A program made the position numbers and the translations under genes. Positions 43,075-52,197 of a DNA stretch of 64,000 nt are shown here, one piece after another; the stretch's first letter is position 1, and each line of letters starts with the position of its first letter. The DNA comes from an uncultured Candidatus Melainabacteria bacterium (GTDB lineage Bacteria; Cyanobacteriota; Vampirovibrionia; Gastranaerophilales; Gastranaerophilaceae), in contig CAKVLH010000003.1 of the NCBI GenBank assembly GCA_934757245.1, forward strand, positions 62,001 to 126,000, read 5' to 3'. The notes under the pieces are model-generated. The model was not told where the DNA came from. It did not search any database and saw nothing but the letters and a program-made list of their open reading frames with translations.

Positions 43075-43695
43075 CTTCCCTATAAAATTCGTCCTAATCT
43101 GTTCTTCCAATTCAGGTCTTTCAATTCCGTTTTGCTTGCCTAATTTAATACATTTTAGAATCCAAGCCATGTTGCGACCCAAAGTTCTCATAACTTGTAA
43201 ACCTTCTAAGTCTTTTTTAGCGTCTTCTGCAACGCTTCCATGGATGTTATTCCAGTAACCTGCGGATACGATAGGCATGTTGCTGACGGTGAAGTATTTA
43301 TTTAATACATCAAAACTTGCAGTAGTTCCGGCACGTCTAGCAGATGCGATTGCACAAGCAGGTTTGAATTCGAAAGCTGATTTTCCTGAATAGAATGCTC
43401 TATCAAGGAAAGATAAAATTCTGCCTGACGGATGCGCGTAATAAACAGGAGTTCCAAATACAAACCCGTCAAAACCGCGCGCTTTTTCAACAAACTCGTT
43501 TACAATATCGTTAATAACGCATTTGCCAAGCTTGCGACAAGCTCCGCAACCGCTGCAGTCTTTTAATTCTGCGTTGCCTAGTTGGTAAATCTCAGTTTCA
43601 ATGCCTTCTTCGTTCAATGTCTTTGCAATTTCACTTAAGGCAGTGAATGTACAACCTTCTTTATGTGCACTTCCATTTAATAATAAAACTTTCAT
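43072..43695 (-). CDS. Flavodoxin-like FMN reductase with a ferredoxin-like Cys cluster
   Basis: The 207-residue protein starts MKVLLLNGSAHKEGCTFTAL, the FMN phosphate loop, followed by CSGCGACRKLGKC (about 47-59), and GFDGFVFGTPVYYAHPSGRI. This is the pattern of iron-sulphur flavoproteins and NADPH-dependent FMN reductases. It likely moves electrons between NAD(P)H, FMN and an unknown acceptor. GAAGG precedes the ATG. It is a single gene between repeat DNA and tRNA-Thr. Confidence 0.9.
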   Translation of the reverse strand: MKVLLLNGSAHKEGCTFTALSEIAKTLNEEGIETEIYQLGNAELKDCSGCGACRKLGKCVINDIVNEFVEKARGFDGFVFGTPVYYAHPSGRILSFLDRAFYSGKSAFEFKPACAIASARRAGTTASFDVLNKYFTVSNMPIVSAGYWNNIHGSVAEDAKKDLEGLQVMRTLGRNMAWILKCIKLGKQNGIERPELEEQIRTNFIGK

Positions 43696-43759
43696 ATTAT
43701 ATTACCTTCAAATAATGCGCAAGTAGCGCAAAATTATAATATTTATTACCTAAGAGATA

Positions 43760-43832
<73 letters not shown>

Positions 43833-43880
43833 ATATCTATATTCTAATATGTCATACGATTTTATGCAAGATTATAAAAG

Positions 43881-44351
43881 CTATTTAGCATATTTCAAAA
43901 ATGTTTGAACTTTTGTTTGCATCATTTCTTCTATAATAAGCCATTTCCCGTTTGATTGTTTTTGTACAATCATATAAGTTTTTAGTTTATAGCTTTCGCC
44001 TGATGGTTGTCTTAAAGAAGATACTTTGTATTTATTGTTACCAAGCGGAGTAACACCAATATTTGAATAGCTGTTTGTATAATGTTTTAACTTAGCGCCT
44101 GCTTGACCTAATTTCATTTGTCTAATATAAGTTGCTGTATCAGTTGCTACATTTTGAGTCGTACCGTCCGGTTTTACAACTTGTCTGATAATTTTTGCAT
44201 TCGGAGAATACATTTCAGTAATTGTCGGACTATATGTATTCGCAGCTTTAACATAGCCGTTAAAAAAATCTAAAGCAGCCTGTTTGTCATCAGCAAAAAC
44301 AGATAACGTTATCATTAAAAGTGCTATTGTAGTTAATAATATTTTTTTCAT
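43881..44351 (-). CDS. Exported protein, possible NTF2-like fold
   Basis: The 156-residue product has a signal peptide (MKKILLTTIALLMITLSVFA, cleaved about residue 20), then AALDFFNGYVKAANTYSPTI and a run of beta-strands ending in KWLIIEEMMQTKVQTFLKYAK. That helix-then-strands order resembles NTF2/SnoaL-like domains in the periplasm, but this is a weak guess. AGAGG precedes the ATG. It lies after aspartokinase on the same strand, 59 bp away. Confidence 0.55.
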   Translation of the reverse strand: MKKILLTTIALLMITLSVFADDKQAALDFFNGYVKAANTYSPTITEMYSPNAKIIRQVVKPDGTTQNVATDTATYIRQMKLGQAGAKLKHYTNSYSNIGVTPLGNNKYKVSSLRQPSGESYKLKTYMIVQKQSNGKWLIIEEMMQTKVQTFLKYAK

Positions 44352-44410
44352 GTCAACCTCTATTTATATAACGACAGCGGAAGTTTAATTGTTCACTTAA
44401 CGACTTTCAA

Positions 44411-45682
44411 TCATTCTAAATCCGGCAAATCGCCTTTAACATCTGCAATTTCGTCGCAATCCAGGTGGAAAATCTTATGAAGTCCAACGACAGCCTTTTT
44501 CGCATCATCTTCGGCAACAATGCAACTAATTTTGATTTCACTTGTTGATATCATCTTAATATTAATACCTAAATCTGCTAAAGTTTTAAACATCGTAGCG
44601 GCTATACCTGGGCGGTCAATCATGCCTGCACCAACAATTGAAACTTTAGCAATTTTATCGTCAACAAAAACGTTACTAAAATCTAATTCTGACTTAACTT
44701 TTTCAACAATTTTTAAAGTTTTATCTAAATCGCTTTTATCTATTGTGAATGCAATGTCATTAGTATTAAGAGCTTTTCTTGCGTAAGATTGAATAATCAT
44801 ATCTACAGATATGTTTTCTTTAGCAAGTCCGTTAAATAATACAGCTGCTGTTCCAGGGTTGTCTTTTACATCGCAAACAACTACTCTTAATTGTGATAAA
44901 TCTGACGCAACGCCAGTAACAGGTTTATGTAATTCCATTTCATCAACTCCTAATATCAAAGTTCCTAAATTATCTAATTTGAAAGTGCTTCTTACTCTTA
45001 ATGGCACGCTGTATTGTTTTGCAGTTTCTACAGCTCTTGGATGAAGTACGTTTGCACCAACTCTTGCAAGTTCTAACATTTCTTCATAAGAAATTTCTTC
45101 TAATCTTGAAGCTGTTGGTACAACTCGAGGGTCTGTTGTGTAAACCCCTTCTACGTCTGTGTAAATATCACATCGTTTTGCTTTTAAAGCTCCTGCAAGA
45201 GCAACTGCAGAAGTATCTGAACCGCCACGTCCAAGGGTTGTGATTTCTAAATCGTCAGTTACACCTTGGAAACCTGCTACAACAACAACTTCGCCTTTGT
45301 CTAAGTGTGCTTTAATTTTATCCGTTTTAATATTTATAATTCTAGCTTTAGAGTGAATTTTTTCAGTCATAATTCCGACTTGAATAGCATTCATACTTAC
45401 AGCAGGACATCCTTGTGCTTGTAATGCCATTGCTAAAAGTGCTATAGAAACTCCTTCTCCTGTAGATAGTAACATGTCCATTTCTCTGGAAGATGGATTC
45501 TCAGAAATTTCTTTAGCCATTTTTACAAGATAATCCGTTGTATGACCCATTGCAGAAACTACAACAACAATGTCATGCCCAAGTTCTTTTTCTCTAATAA
45601 TAGCTTTTGCTACATTTTTAATTTTGTCTGTGTCAGCGACTGATGTGCCGCCGAATTTTTGAACAATAATATCTTTCATCAT
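44411..45682 (-). CDS. lysC: Aspartate kinase
   Basis: The 423-residue protein has the kinase motif IVQKFGGTSVADTDKIKNVA, the aspartate site TTLGRGGSDTSAVALA and two C-terminal ACT domains (about 270-345 and 350-420, with VSIVGAGMIDRPGIAATMFK). It makes aspartyl phosphate, the entry to Lys, Thr, Met and diaminopimelate. The ACT pair implies feedback by Lys and/or Thr. Length is normal. No other pathway genes are close. Start between two adjacent ATGs is open. Confidence 0.96.
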   Translation of the reverse strand: MMKDIIVQKFGGTSVADTDKIKNVAKAIIREKELGHDIVVVVSAMGHTTDYLVKMAKEISENPSSREMDMLLSTGEGVSIALLAMALQAQGCPAVSMNAIQVGIMTEKIHSKARIINIKTDKIKAHLDKGEVVVVAGFQGVTDDLEITTLGRGGSDTSAVALAGALKAKRCDIYTDVEGVYTTDPRVVPTASRLEEISYEEMLELARVGANVLHPRAVETAKQYSVPLRVRSTFKLDNLGTLILGVDEMELHKPVTGVASDLSQLRVVVCDVKDNPGTAAVLFNGLAKENISVDMIIQSYARKALNTNDIAFTIDKSDLDKTLKIVEKVKSELDFSNVFVDDKIAKVSIVGAGMIDRPGIAATMFKTLADLGINIKMISTSEIKISCIVAEDDAKKAVVGLHKIFHLDCDEIADVKGDLPDLE

Positions 45683-45799
45683 TCGTACCTACAATATACT
45701 CGTAACTATTATATATACAAATAAAACGTTTGACAACAGAAAACTATATTTTTTCTTTAATAGATTCTAAAATTTTTTAGTTAGTAATTTGTATTCAGT

Positions 45800-46050
45800 A
45801 TAAGTTGCCTTCCCTCCCTTGGGGGAGGGCAAGGGAGATGGTGCAAATAAAACCCTCTCCCGCCTTCTCTTTTCCCTCTCCATGTCGAATTGAAAAAGGA
45901 GAGGAAAGCGAAACTTGTTTGCTTGAACGTCTTTAGTGCCTTCCCTCCCTTGGGGGAGTTTTCTGCTTCACTTCTAAACTAGTAGTTGTGCTTACCAGTT
46001 TGGAAGTGTGGTGTAAAAGGGAGAGGGTTTTATTAACTGTTATTTTTAAG
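45800..46050. repeat. Intergenic repeats upstream of the large accessory genes
   Basis: The 540-bp gap from 45683 to 46222 holds a third copy of the 90-bp dispersed repeat (45852-45940), CCTCCCTTGGGGGAGG palindromes (about 45812-45828 and 45943-45960), and a stretch around ACTAGTAGTTGTGC and GGAAGTGTGGTG that reappears at 58080-58110. No gene is seen. Confidence 0.75.
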
Positions 46051-46125
46051 TCAAAACATTTATAATAAGCACACCGTCGTCAAAAAAATGGAATGCGCAT
46101 AGATAAATTTTACAAAGAAAATATT

Positions 46126-46187
46126 AAGTTTTGTAAAGGGTAATTATTTTTTAGGCAATTCTTGAAAAGAAAAATACTTTATATATA
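46126..46187 (+). promoter_or_regulatory. GCAATT-N14-TACTTTATATATA promoter block with upstream box
   Basis: AAGTTTTGT (46126-46134), 20 bases, GCAATT (46155-46160), 14 bases, TACTTTATATATA (46175-46187), then ACAAGAG and AAGGAG before the ATG at 46223. Confidence 0.7.
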
Positions 46188-46222
46188 CAAGAGTATAAAA
46201 ACGAGGCACAAGGAGTATAACT

Positions 46223-48697
46223 ATGGCACACAATTTTGACATTTCAAAATTAACAGGCAGATTACAACAATTGGCATATGATGCAGATTCTGATAAATCA
46301 GAACACATTGATACAGAAGCTGAATATTCGATTTTTAAAGATCGTGCATATGTTGATTGTACTGAAGGCGCTTTAGCAAAAGAAGATTTTAAAAATATTT
46401 TTGGTTATGAACCTTCAACAGGTGTAGTAGAAGAAGTTGTTGTTCCTGCTAAAGAAACGACAGTTCCAGAAGCAGAAACAAATCCAGAAACCGTAACAGC
46501 TCCGAAAACTGTAACAACACCAAAAACTGTAATAACTCCGGTTGCAGTATCAAAAAAAGAAGCAAAAAGAGACGAAGCAAAAATTAAAGATGCTGTAAAA
46601 GATATGGTAAAACAAGGTGTTACTCCTCAAGAAATTATGAATGAATTAAAGTCTAGTTACACAAATCCTCAATTTGCATCAATTATTAATGAAGTTCAAG
46701 AAGTTTTAAATATTGTTAATGCAACAAATTATAACTCAAAGGACGATGTTAAAAAGATTCATGATACAGCAAAAAAATCATTGAAAGCAGCCGGAAAATG
46801 GGACGGATTCCATAAAGATGTTTTAGCAGCTTTAGAAGACCAAGCTGAAGCTAATCAAATTGAAAAAGAATTCAAAGTTTTACTAGGTAAATATAAAGAA
46901 GTTAAAACTGCTTGTGATAACAAAGATTTAGCTCCAAACTTCTCAGAATATGTAAAAATCGTTAAAGATGAAGTTAAAGGTCAAAAATCTTATACTAAAG
47001 AAGCTCTAGACCAATTAGAAGATTGGGCAAGAAGAGAAGCTATGAGTGTTGCTGAAGATAGACTTGAAGCCTCACAGGCAACTTCTAAAAAGAAAATCAG
47101 AAAAGAATTAAGAGATCAAAATACTGCTGGTGATTCTTATCAAAATGATGCTATACAAGATTTGAAAACTGAACGTAAAATCTTTGCAAGAAGAAATAAA
47201 GCAGAAGCTAGAGGTGAAGCTTTATCTCATTTGAATAAAGAATCATTGATTTCTGAATTAGGTAAAAGAGGTTATCAATATAACTTTGTTAAAAAAGTAG
47301 CAGCTCATAAAATTGGTAGAAATATTTATGACAAATTGAAAAATAAATATCTTGAAACAATCAAAAATGAAGACGGTACTTATGATTTGTCAAAACTCCA
47401 AGATGATTTATTGAACTATGTTGGTCAAGATTACAAAGTTAATCAATCAAAAGATGAACAAATGGCTGAAATGTTCCATATTAAAGTTCGTTTGAAAGAT
47501 TTGACAGGCGAAGACTTTAGCGATAACGAAACAAAAGTTTTGTTAAATGCTCTAGGTTTTGATAGAGAACACAAAGATCACTTCCCTAAATTAGGTAAAG
47601 CAATCGTTAATGGTATTGGTGGTGCAATTGCAGGATTTACTTCAGTTGGTGAAATCAGACAATCTCAAAATGTAACACTTACAGTTGAACAAAATGCATC
47701 AAAAGCATTAATGGATCAATTAGACAATGCTGGCGTTCAATATTCAACAACAGAATTGACGAAAGGTAAAGTAGAAATTCAAATCTTCCAAGAACAAGTT
47801 GTAAGACCAGGCGTAATCAATGCATTGAGAGGCGCAGGAATCGGTGTTCTAACAAGTGCAATGCTTGATATCATTTTAGGCAACAAACGTGATGAAAAAT
47901 CTTGCTTCTCAGTATCTGATTATAATGTAAAAGATCAAACTTATACTGATCCTGAAAAATACAAGAAACACTTTGCAAATACAACTAAGAATAAAGCAAA
48001 ATCTGATGCAATGAATACTTTAGTTGATGCTTACGTTGAAAAATATGGTGAAAACTGGCACTCAGAATTACATAACACAATTCTAAAAACAGCTGGTATC
48101 GGTTCTAAGATGAATCCGGAAGAATGCAGAGTTCTTAGATTCCAAAAACCTGAAGTTGAAACTCCTGTAAAACCGGAACCAAAGAAAGAACCAGAAAAAG
48201 AACCAGAACCAAAACCTCAATGTGGTGTTGATATTGAGAAAAAAGAAGTTGAGACTACAAAACCTTATAGAAGACAAGGTGGGGACTCTTGGGGTAAATT
48301 AGTCTTGGCATTCTATCCATGCTTAGTTCAAGAAAAAGGCTTGAGCGGTGCAATCAGAGCATTAAAAATCGCATTGGCAACTGATGAAAACGGTAACATT
48401 AACAAGAGAACTTTCCAAGCATTAAAACAAGGTAGTGATCTTCCTAAGATTATGCATCTTCCTGCTAAAATTGGTGATTGCAAAAGAGTGGATGATGCAA
48501 AAGTTACAAAAGTAAAAATTCACGTTGGTGGTAAAGCTATTATTAAAGAAGCTGGTAGCAAGACTAAAGACACTACATATACAGCTACAGATGGATGTGA
48601 TGACAGACAAAAGGCAACTGGTAGAACTGCAAAAGAAGCTATGACAAATTTGAAAAAGAAAACTGGTAAAACATACATTAATGAAAAAGATTATTAA
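46223..48697 (+). CDS. Very large unrecognised protein, 824 aa, with a LysM-like end
   Basis: No family is recognised. The protein begins with a calcium-loop-like acidic stretch (DADSDKSEHIDTEAE, 20-34), then a Pro/Thr/Val-rich linker (about 75-112), a long charged helical region (115-500), a hydrophobic segment (GVINALRGAGIGVLTSAMLD, about 531-550), a Pro/Glu-rich linker (about 650-672) and a C-terminal part (about 680-760) with RRQGGDSWGKLVLAFYP, resembling a degenerate LysM domain. There is no signal peptide. AAGGAG precedes the ATG, a GCAATT-N14 promoter block lies upstream and a terminator downstream. Confidence 0.7.
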   Translation: MAHNFDISKLTGRLQQLAYDADSDKSEHIDTEAEYSIFKDRAYVDCTEGALAKEDFKNIFGYEPSTGVVEEVVVPAKETTVPEAETNPETVTAPKTVTTPKTVITPVAVSKKEAKRDEAKIKDAVKDMVKQGVTPQEIMNELKSSYTNPQFASIINEVQEVLNIVNATNYNSKDDVKKIHDTAKKSLKAAGKWDGFHKDVLAALEDQAEANQIEKEFKVLLGKYKEVKTACDNKDLAPNFSEYVKIVKDEVKGQKSYTKEALDQLEDWARREAMSVAEDRLEASQATSKKKIRKELRDQNTAGDSYQNDAIQDLKTERKIFARRNKAEARGEALSHLNKESLISELGKRGYQYNFVKKVAAHKIGRNIYDKLKNKYLETIKNEDGTYDLSKLQDDLLNYVGQDYKVNQSKDEQMAEMFHIKVRLKDLTGEDFSDNETKVLLNALGFDREHKDHFPKLGKAIVNGIGGAIAGFTSVGEIRQSQNVTLTVEQNASKALMDQLDNAGVQYSTTELTKGKVEIQIFQEQVVRPGVINALRGAGIGVLTSAMLDIILGNKRDEKSCFSVSDYNVKDQTYTDPEKYKKHFANTTKNKAKSDAMNTLVDAYVEKYGENWHSELHNTILKTAGIGSKMNPEECRVLRFQKPEVETPVKPEPKKEPEKEPEPKPQCGVDIEKKEVETTKPYRRQGGDSWGKLVLAFYPCLVQEKGLSGAIRALKIALATDENGNINKRTFQALKQGSDLPKIMHLPAKIGDCKRVDDAKVTKVKIHVGGKAIIKEAGSKTKDTTYTATDGCDDRQKATGRTAKEAMTNLKKKTGKTYINEKDY

Positions 48698-48734
48698 TAA
48701 TAAAAAATAAAATTCAAGATTTCTATGGTTGTTT

Positions 48735-48774
48735 AAAAACAGCGGAGCGTTACATCAAGCATTCCGCTGTTTTT
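48735..48774 (+). terminator. Rho-independent terminator after the 824-aa gene
   Basis: A 12-bp stem AAAAACAGCGGA (48735-48746) with TCCGCTGTTTTT (48763-48774) and a 16-base loop. Confidence 0.75.
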
Positions 48775-48807
48775 TGTTGTTTTAAAATCTAAGAAAATAT
48801 AAATGTA

Positions 48808-48868
48808 AACTTTTGTAAAAAAGTTTGATTTAAAATTTAAATAACTAGCAAAAAAATTTTTTAGCGTT
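48808..48868 (+). promoter_or_regulatory. Weak candidate copy of the promoter block
   Basis: AACTTTTGT (48808-48816), 31 bases, GCAAAA (48848-48853), then AATTTTTTAG like the degenerate copy at 6571-6584. The TATATA part is missing. The 31-base distance equals that of the copy at 33121. Confidence 0.25.
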
Positions 48869-48924
48869 TTTTGAGCCAGTACAAGAGTTATGTAAATAAA
48901 AGTACAAAAAGGAGCATAAAACGT

Positions 48925-51177
48925 ATGAAAATTAACGCAAATGAACTTTTGTTGATGAACAAAAAAGTAAGATTTGGAGAAGAAGGAGAAAAAACTACTC
49001 CACAAGTTACTGCACCGGCTCAAGAACCTGTTGCACCACAAACTGGCATGAATAGTTTGATGTTTCAAGGTATGATGAATGTTGCAGACAACCCTCAATT
49101 AGCAACCAACTTATCAGTTATGAGAGAAGATGTTAAACAAGAAGAGCAACCAATAATGAAAAATGATCAAGATGCAGTTGCTCCTTTAAAAACAAATGTA
49201 GCATTCCAAGGTAAAGCATCAATGTTTAAAAATGGTGCAATGGCAGCTTTAATGGGATTAATGACTTTAGGTGCTGCTTCATCATTACAATCTTGTGATC
49301 CACTAGTAGAACAACGCCAAGAAGTTACAGTTGATTTGAGTGCAATGACAGAATTGGTTTCTCAATTGACAACTCTTTTGCAACAAATGAAAGAACAACA
49401 AGAAATTACAAATGAACAATTAAAAACAATGAATGCATATTTACTTCAATTAATGCAAGAAGTTCAAAATGGTAATATAAGTCAAGAACAATTCTACCAA
49501 AAGATGTATGCTTACATGCTTCAAAATGATGCAAACCAAAAAATTATTATTGAACAATTGGTACAAAACGGCAAATCTCAAGAAGAAGCAAATACTTTAA
49601 TTAAAGATTTAATTTCAAAGGTAGAATCTGGTCAAATTTCAGCTGAAGAAGCGATGAAGACTATTCAAAACTTGTTGGGTGATATTAAAGGTATTTTAGG
49701 TCAAGTTCTAAATTCTCTTACAGTTGCTGAAAATGACAGAAAAGAATTAATTGAACTTGCAAAACAAGGCAATGCAAATACTAGCGAACTTGTTAAACAA
49801 GGTGAAACTTTAATAGCAAGCAACAACGCAGCTAATGAAAAGTTAGACGGTATTAAAGATGCAATAGAAAAAGCAAATTTAGACAGCAATGCAAACTTTG
49901 CAACTGTTGTTAAAACTTTGAATATGAACAAAGATCAATTAATCGGTGTAATGTTGAAACTTGGTTATACTCAAGCTCAAATAGAAAAAATGACAGCTTC
50001 ACAAATTATTGCAGCTATTAACAAGAATACACAAGCAACAAAAGATAATAACGCTGTATTGAATGCAATTTTGGCAGAAGTTAAGGCCGGTAACTTGTCA
50101 GCAGAGGAAGCTTCTAAGAAAATTATCGACTTGCTTGGTCAAATTCAAAAATCTCTAGACGAAGTTGTTGCAGGTATAAAGAAACACTACCAAAATGATG
50201 CTTATGTAGCAGTTTATTTGCAAAAAATTGAACAATTGCTTAAACAAAACAATGATAAGACGGATTCAACAAATGACGTTTTGAATAAATTATATACATT
50301 AGTTGAAGGTCAAGGAACTAAGGCCGATGCAATGGGTAAAGAAATTCTTAACTATATTGCAGCTGTAGGCTTTGAAATGAACAGAAACTTTGGCAAGTTG
50401 ATTGAAGAAGTTCAAACCGGCAATGGCAAGTTAGACTATATGACAGAATTAATGGTTGCATTAAATAAACAAGTTAAACAAAACGGCGATGATGGTAAGA
50501 AAATGGGTAACGATATTCTTAATTACTTAGGAGCAGTTGGTTTTGAAATGAACAGAAACTTTACTGCAGTATTGAATGCAATCAATGCATTAGCTGATAA
50601 GGGTAGTAGTGGAGCTGCTGATAAAATCGTTGCAATGTTAGAAAAAGTTCTTGAAAAACAAGATAAGAATACTGCAACGGTAGATGCTAACTGCAAGGCT
50701 ATTATTGAAGCTATGGGTAAAATTAAAGTTGATGGTGGCAAAGTTGACCTATCAAGTATAGAAGCTATGTTGAAGGATTTGTTAACTCAATCTAAGAAAA
50801 ATGGTAATACTTTAACAAGTATTGACGGTAAACTTGATGCTATTAAACTTACTCAACAAGGTATTTCAGATAAAATCGACGCAGAAGCTCATAAAGGTGA
50901 TGTAAGATATCAAAGAGCAGACAAGTTTATGACAGATGTTCTTAATGCATTAGGAAAACTTGCAAATAATGGCAAATATGATGATACTAAATTATTAGAT
51001 GCATTAAATAAATTAAGTAATCTTGTTGATACAAAAACAGATGCATTGCTAGATGCAATCAAAAATCACGATGTTAAGGTTACAGTTGATGTAACAGGTA
51101 AAGTGAAATGTGAATGTAATTGTGGTGGCAAGCATGAAGGTATCTTGGGCGATATCGAAAATACTTTACAACAGTAA
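48925..51177 (+). CDS. Large repetitive coiled-coil protein, 750 aa, with an internal lipobox-like segment
   Basis: The product has an N-terminal tail (1-103) holding the F-containing motifs KVRFGEE, LMFQGMM and VAFQGKA, a hydrophobic stretch (104-120, NGAMAALMGLMTLGAAS) ending LQSCDP (Cys124), then about 600 residues of heptad-like helices rich in Gln, Asn and Lys. A module ILNYIAAVGFEMNRNF recurs about 55 residues later as ILNYLGAVGFEMNRNF. The tail ends with CECNCGG. A tape-measure-like or surface filament role is possible but unproven. The start 48925 follows AAGGAG; a TTG start at 48871 has none. Confidence 0.7.
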   Translation: MKINANELLLMNKKVRFGEEGEKTTPQVTAPAQEPVAPQTGMNSLMFQGMMNVADNPQLATNLSVMREDVKQEEQPIMKNDQDAVAPLKTNVAFQGKASMFKNGAMAALMGLMTLGAASSLQSCDPLVEQRQEVTVDLSAMTELVSQLTTLLQQMKEQQEITNEQLKTMNAYLLQLMQEVQNGNISQEQFYQKMYAYMLQNDANQKIIIEQLVQNGKSQEEANTLIKDLISKVESGQISAEEAMKTIQNLLGDIKGILGQVLNSLTVAENDRKELIELAKQGNANTSELVKQGETLIASNNAANEKLDGIKDAIEKANLDSNANFATVVKTLNMNKDQLIGVMLKLGYTQAQIEKMTASQIIAAINKNTQATKDNNAVLNAILAEVKAGNLSAEEASKKIIDLLGQIQKSLDEVVAGIKKHYQNDAYVAVYLQKIEQLLKQNNDKTDSTNDVLNKLYTLVEGQGTKADAMGKEILNYIAAVGFEMNRNFGKLIEEVQTGNGKLDYMTELMVALNKQVKQNGDDGKKMGNDILNYLGAVGFEMNRNFTAVLNAINALADKGSSGAADKIVAMLEKVLEKQDKNTATVDANCKAIIEAMGKIKVDGGKVDLSSIEAMLKDLLTQSKKNGNTLTSIDGKLDAIKLTQQGISDKIDAEAHKGDVRYQRADKFMTDVLNALGKLANNGKYDDTKLLDALNKLSNLVDTKTDALLDAIKNHDVKVTVDVTGKVKCECNCGGKHEGILGDIENTLQQ

Positions 51178-51193
51178 GTATAAAATAATAAAT

Positions 51194-51227
51194 AAAAATG
51201 GTGAGTTCAATCGAACTCACCATTTTT
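51194..51227. terminator. Rho-independent terminator, both directions
   Basis: A 15-bp perfect stem AAAAATGGTGAGTTC (51194-51208 and 51213-51227), loop AATC, T7 beyond. It separates the 750-aa gene from csaB. Confidence 0.88.
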
Positions 51228-51267
51228 TTGTTTGTTTTAAAATTATTGGTTATAAATTTTGTAATGT

Positions 51268-52197
51268 TTAAGCTAGTACCAATTTGTCAAATTCATTTGA
51301 AAAATTTTTTTGAGTTAATTCAATTAATGGTAAATTGTACTCATCTGCGAGTTTTTTGACTTTTATATCATAATTTATCGCTAATGCTTTAACGCCGGAT
51401 TTTATTGCAACAACGTTAGCATGAAAACGCATGCCAATTAAAAATTCTAAATCTGAAATTTTTTCAAAAACTTCGTTAACGGAAAGTCCTTTTACAACTT
51501 CAACATTGTTCAATCCTTTTTTGTACAAAATTCGTGCAAATTTTTCGCAAATCGCTAAATCAATGCTGTCTTGAAAAGACAGAACTTCAATTTTTTTGTC
51601 AGAAAACCTTTTTACGATTTCTTCAGCCAAAGCATTTAAAAAGCTTTCATTCAGCGTAGGATAATTTCTTAGCTGAACCCCAACAATTCCTTTTTTGTTT
51701 TTTTTAGGCAAATCCAAATCAAAAATTGGATCTGGCTTTAGTTCGGCATCAATATTCCAACTTTTTAAAAGTTCTTGTGATTTTTTATCGCGCACCGATA
51801 TTTTTGACGCATGTTTTAATGCAATTTTTGTCAAAAATTGTCCGAATTTAGAATGAATCGGACCAATTCCTTGTCTAAAAATTTCAACTTTTTTGCCAAA
51901 GAATAAAGCACAATAAATTACACCGAGATAATATAAAAGACTTTTTAAACTTGTTACATCCTGTAAAAGACTTCCGCCTCCTGATACTAAAACATCGGCA
52001 TCTTTTATTGCATTAACAAATTTTAACATCGGTACAGAATTTACGTTATATAATTGAGCGGTTTTATCAGGGTTAGAAGAAATTAAAGTAATTTTTTCAG
52101 CACCTTTATATTTTAGTTTATCAACTAAAACATGCGCGATTGCTTCATCTCCGAAATTATCGAAGCCGATATATCCCGAAACAACGTATTTTGTCAT
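51268..52197 (-). CDS. csaB: Polysaccharide pyruvyl transferase CsaB
   Basis: The 309-residue protein has the CsaB signatures VSGYIGFDNFGDEAI at the start, DADVLVSGGGSLLQDVTS, IEIFRQGIGPI-like VEIFRQGIGPI, and FLIGMRFHANVVAIKSG. CsaB adds pyruvate as a ketal to cell-wall polysaccharides, which serves as an anchor for S-layer homology domains. Its presence hints at an S-layer on this cell. It overlaps the kinase gene by one base and is the last of three coupled genes. Confidence 0.9.
   Translation of the reverse strand: MTKYVVSGYIGFDNFGDEAIAHVLVDKLKYKGAEKITLISSNPDKTAQLYNVNSVPMLKFVNAIKDADVLVSGGGSLLQDVTSLKSLLYYLGVIYCALFFGKKVEIFRQGIGPIHSKFGQFLTKIALKHASKISVRDKKSQELLKSWNIDAELKPDPIFDLDLPKKNKKGIVGVQLRNYPTLNESFLNALAEEIVKRFSDKKIEVLSFQDSIDLAICEKFARILYKKGLNNVEVVKGLSVNEVFEKISDLEFLIGMRFHANVVAIKSGVKALAINYDIKVKKLADEYNLPLIELTQKNFSNEFDKLVLA

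Noticed and set aside
48871..48924. Upstream TTG start for the 750-aa protein
   Set aside because: No ribosome binding site; AAGGAG fits the ATG at 48925.
46223..51177. Prophage tail module (LysM-like end plus tape-measure-like protein)
   Set aside because: No capsid, terminase, portal, integrase or lysis genes lie nearby, and each gene has its own terminator.
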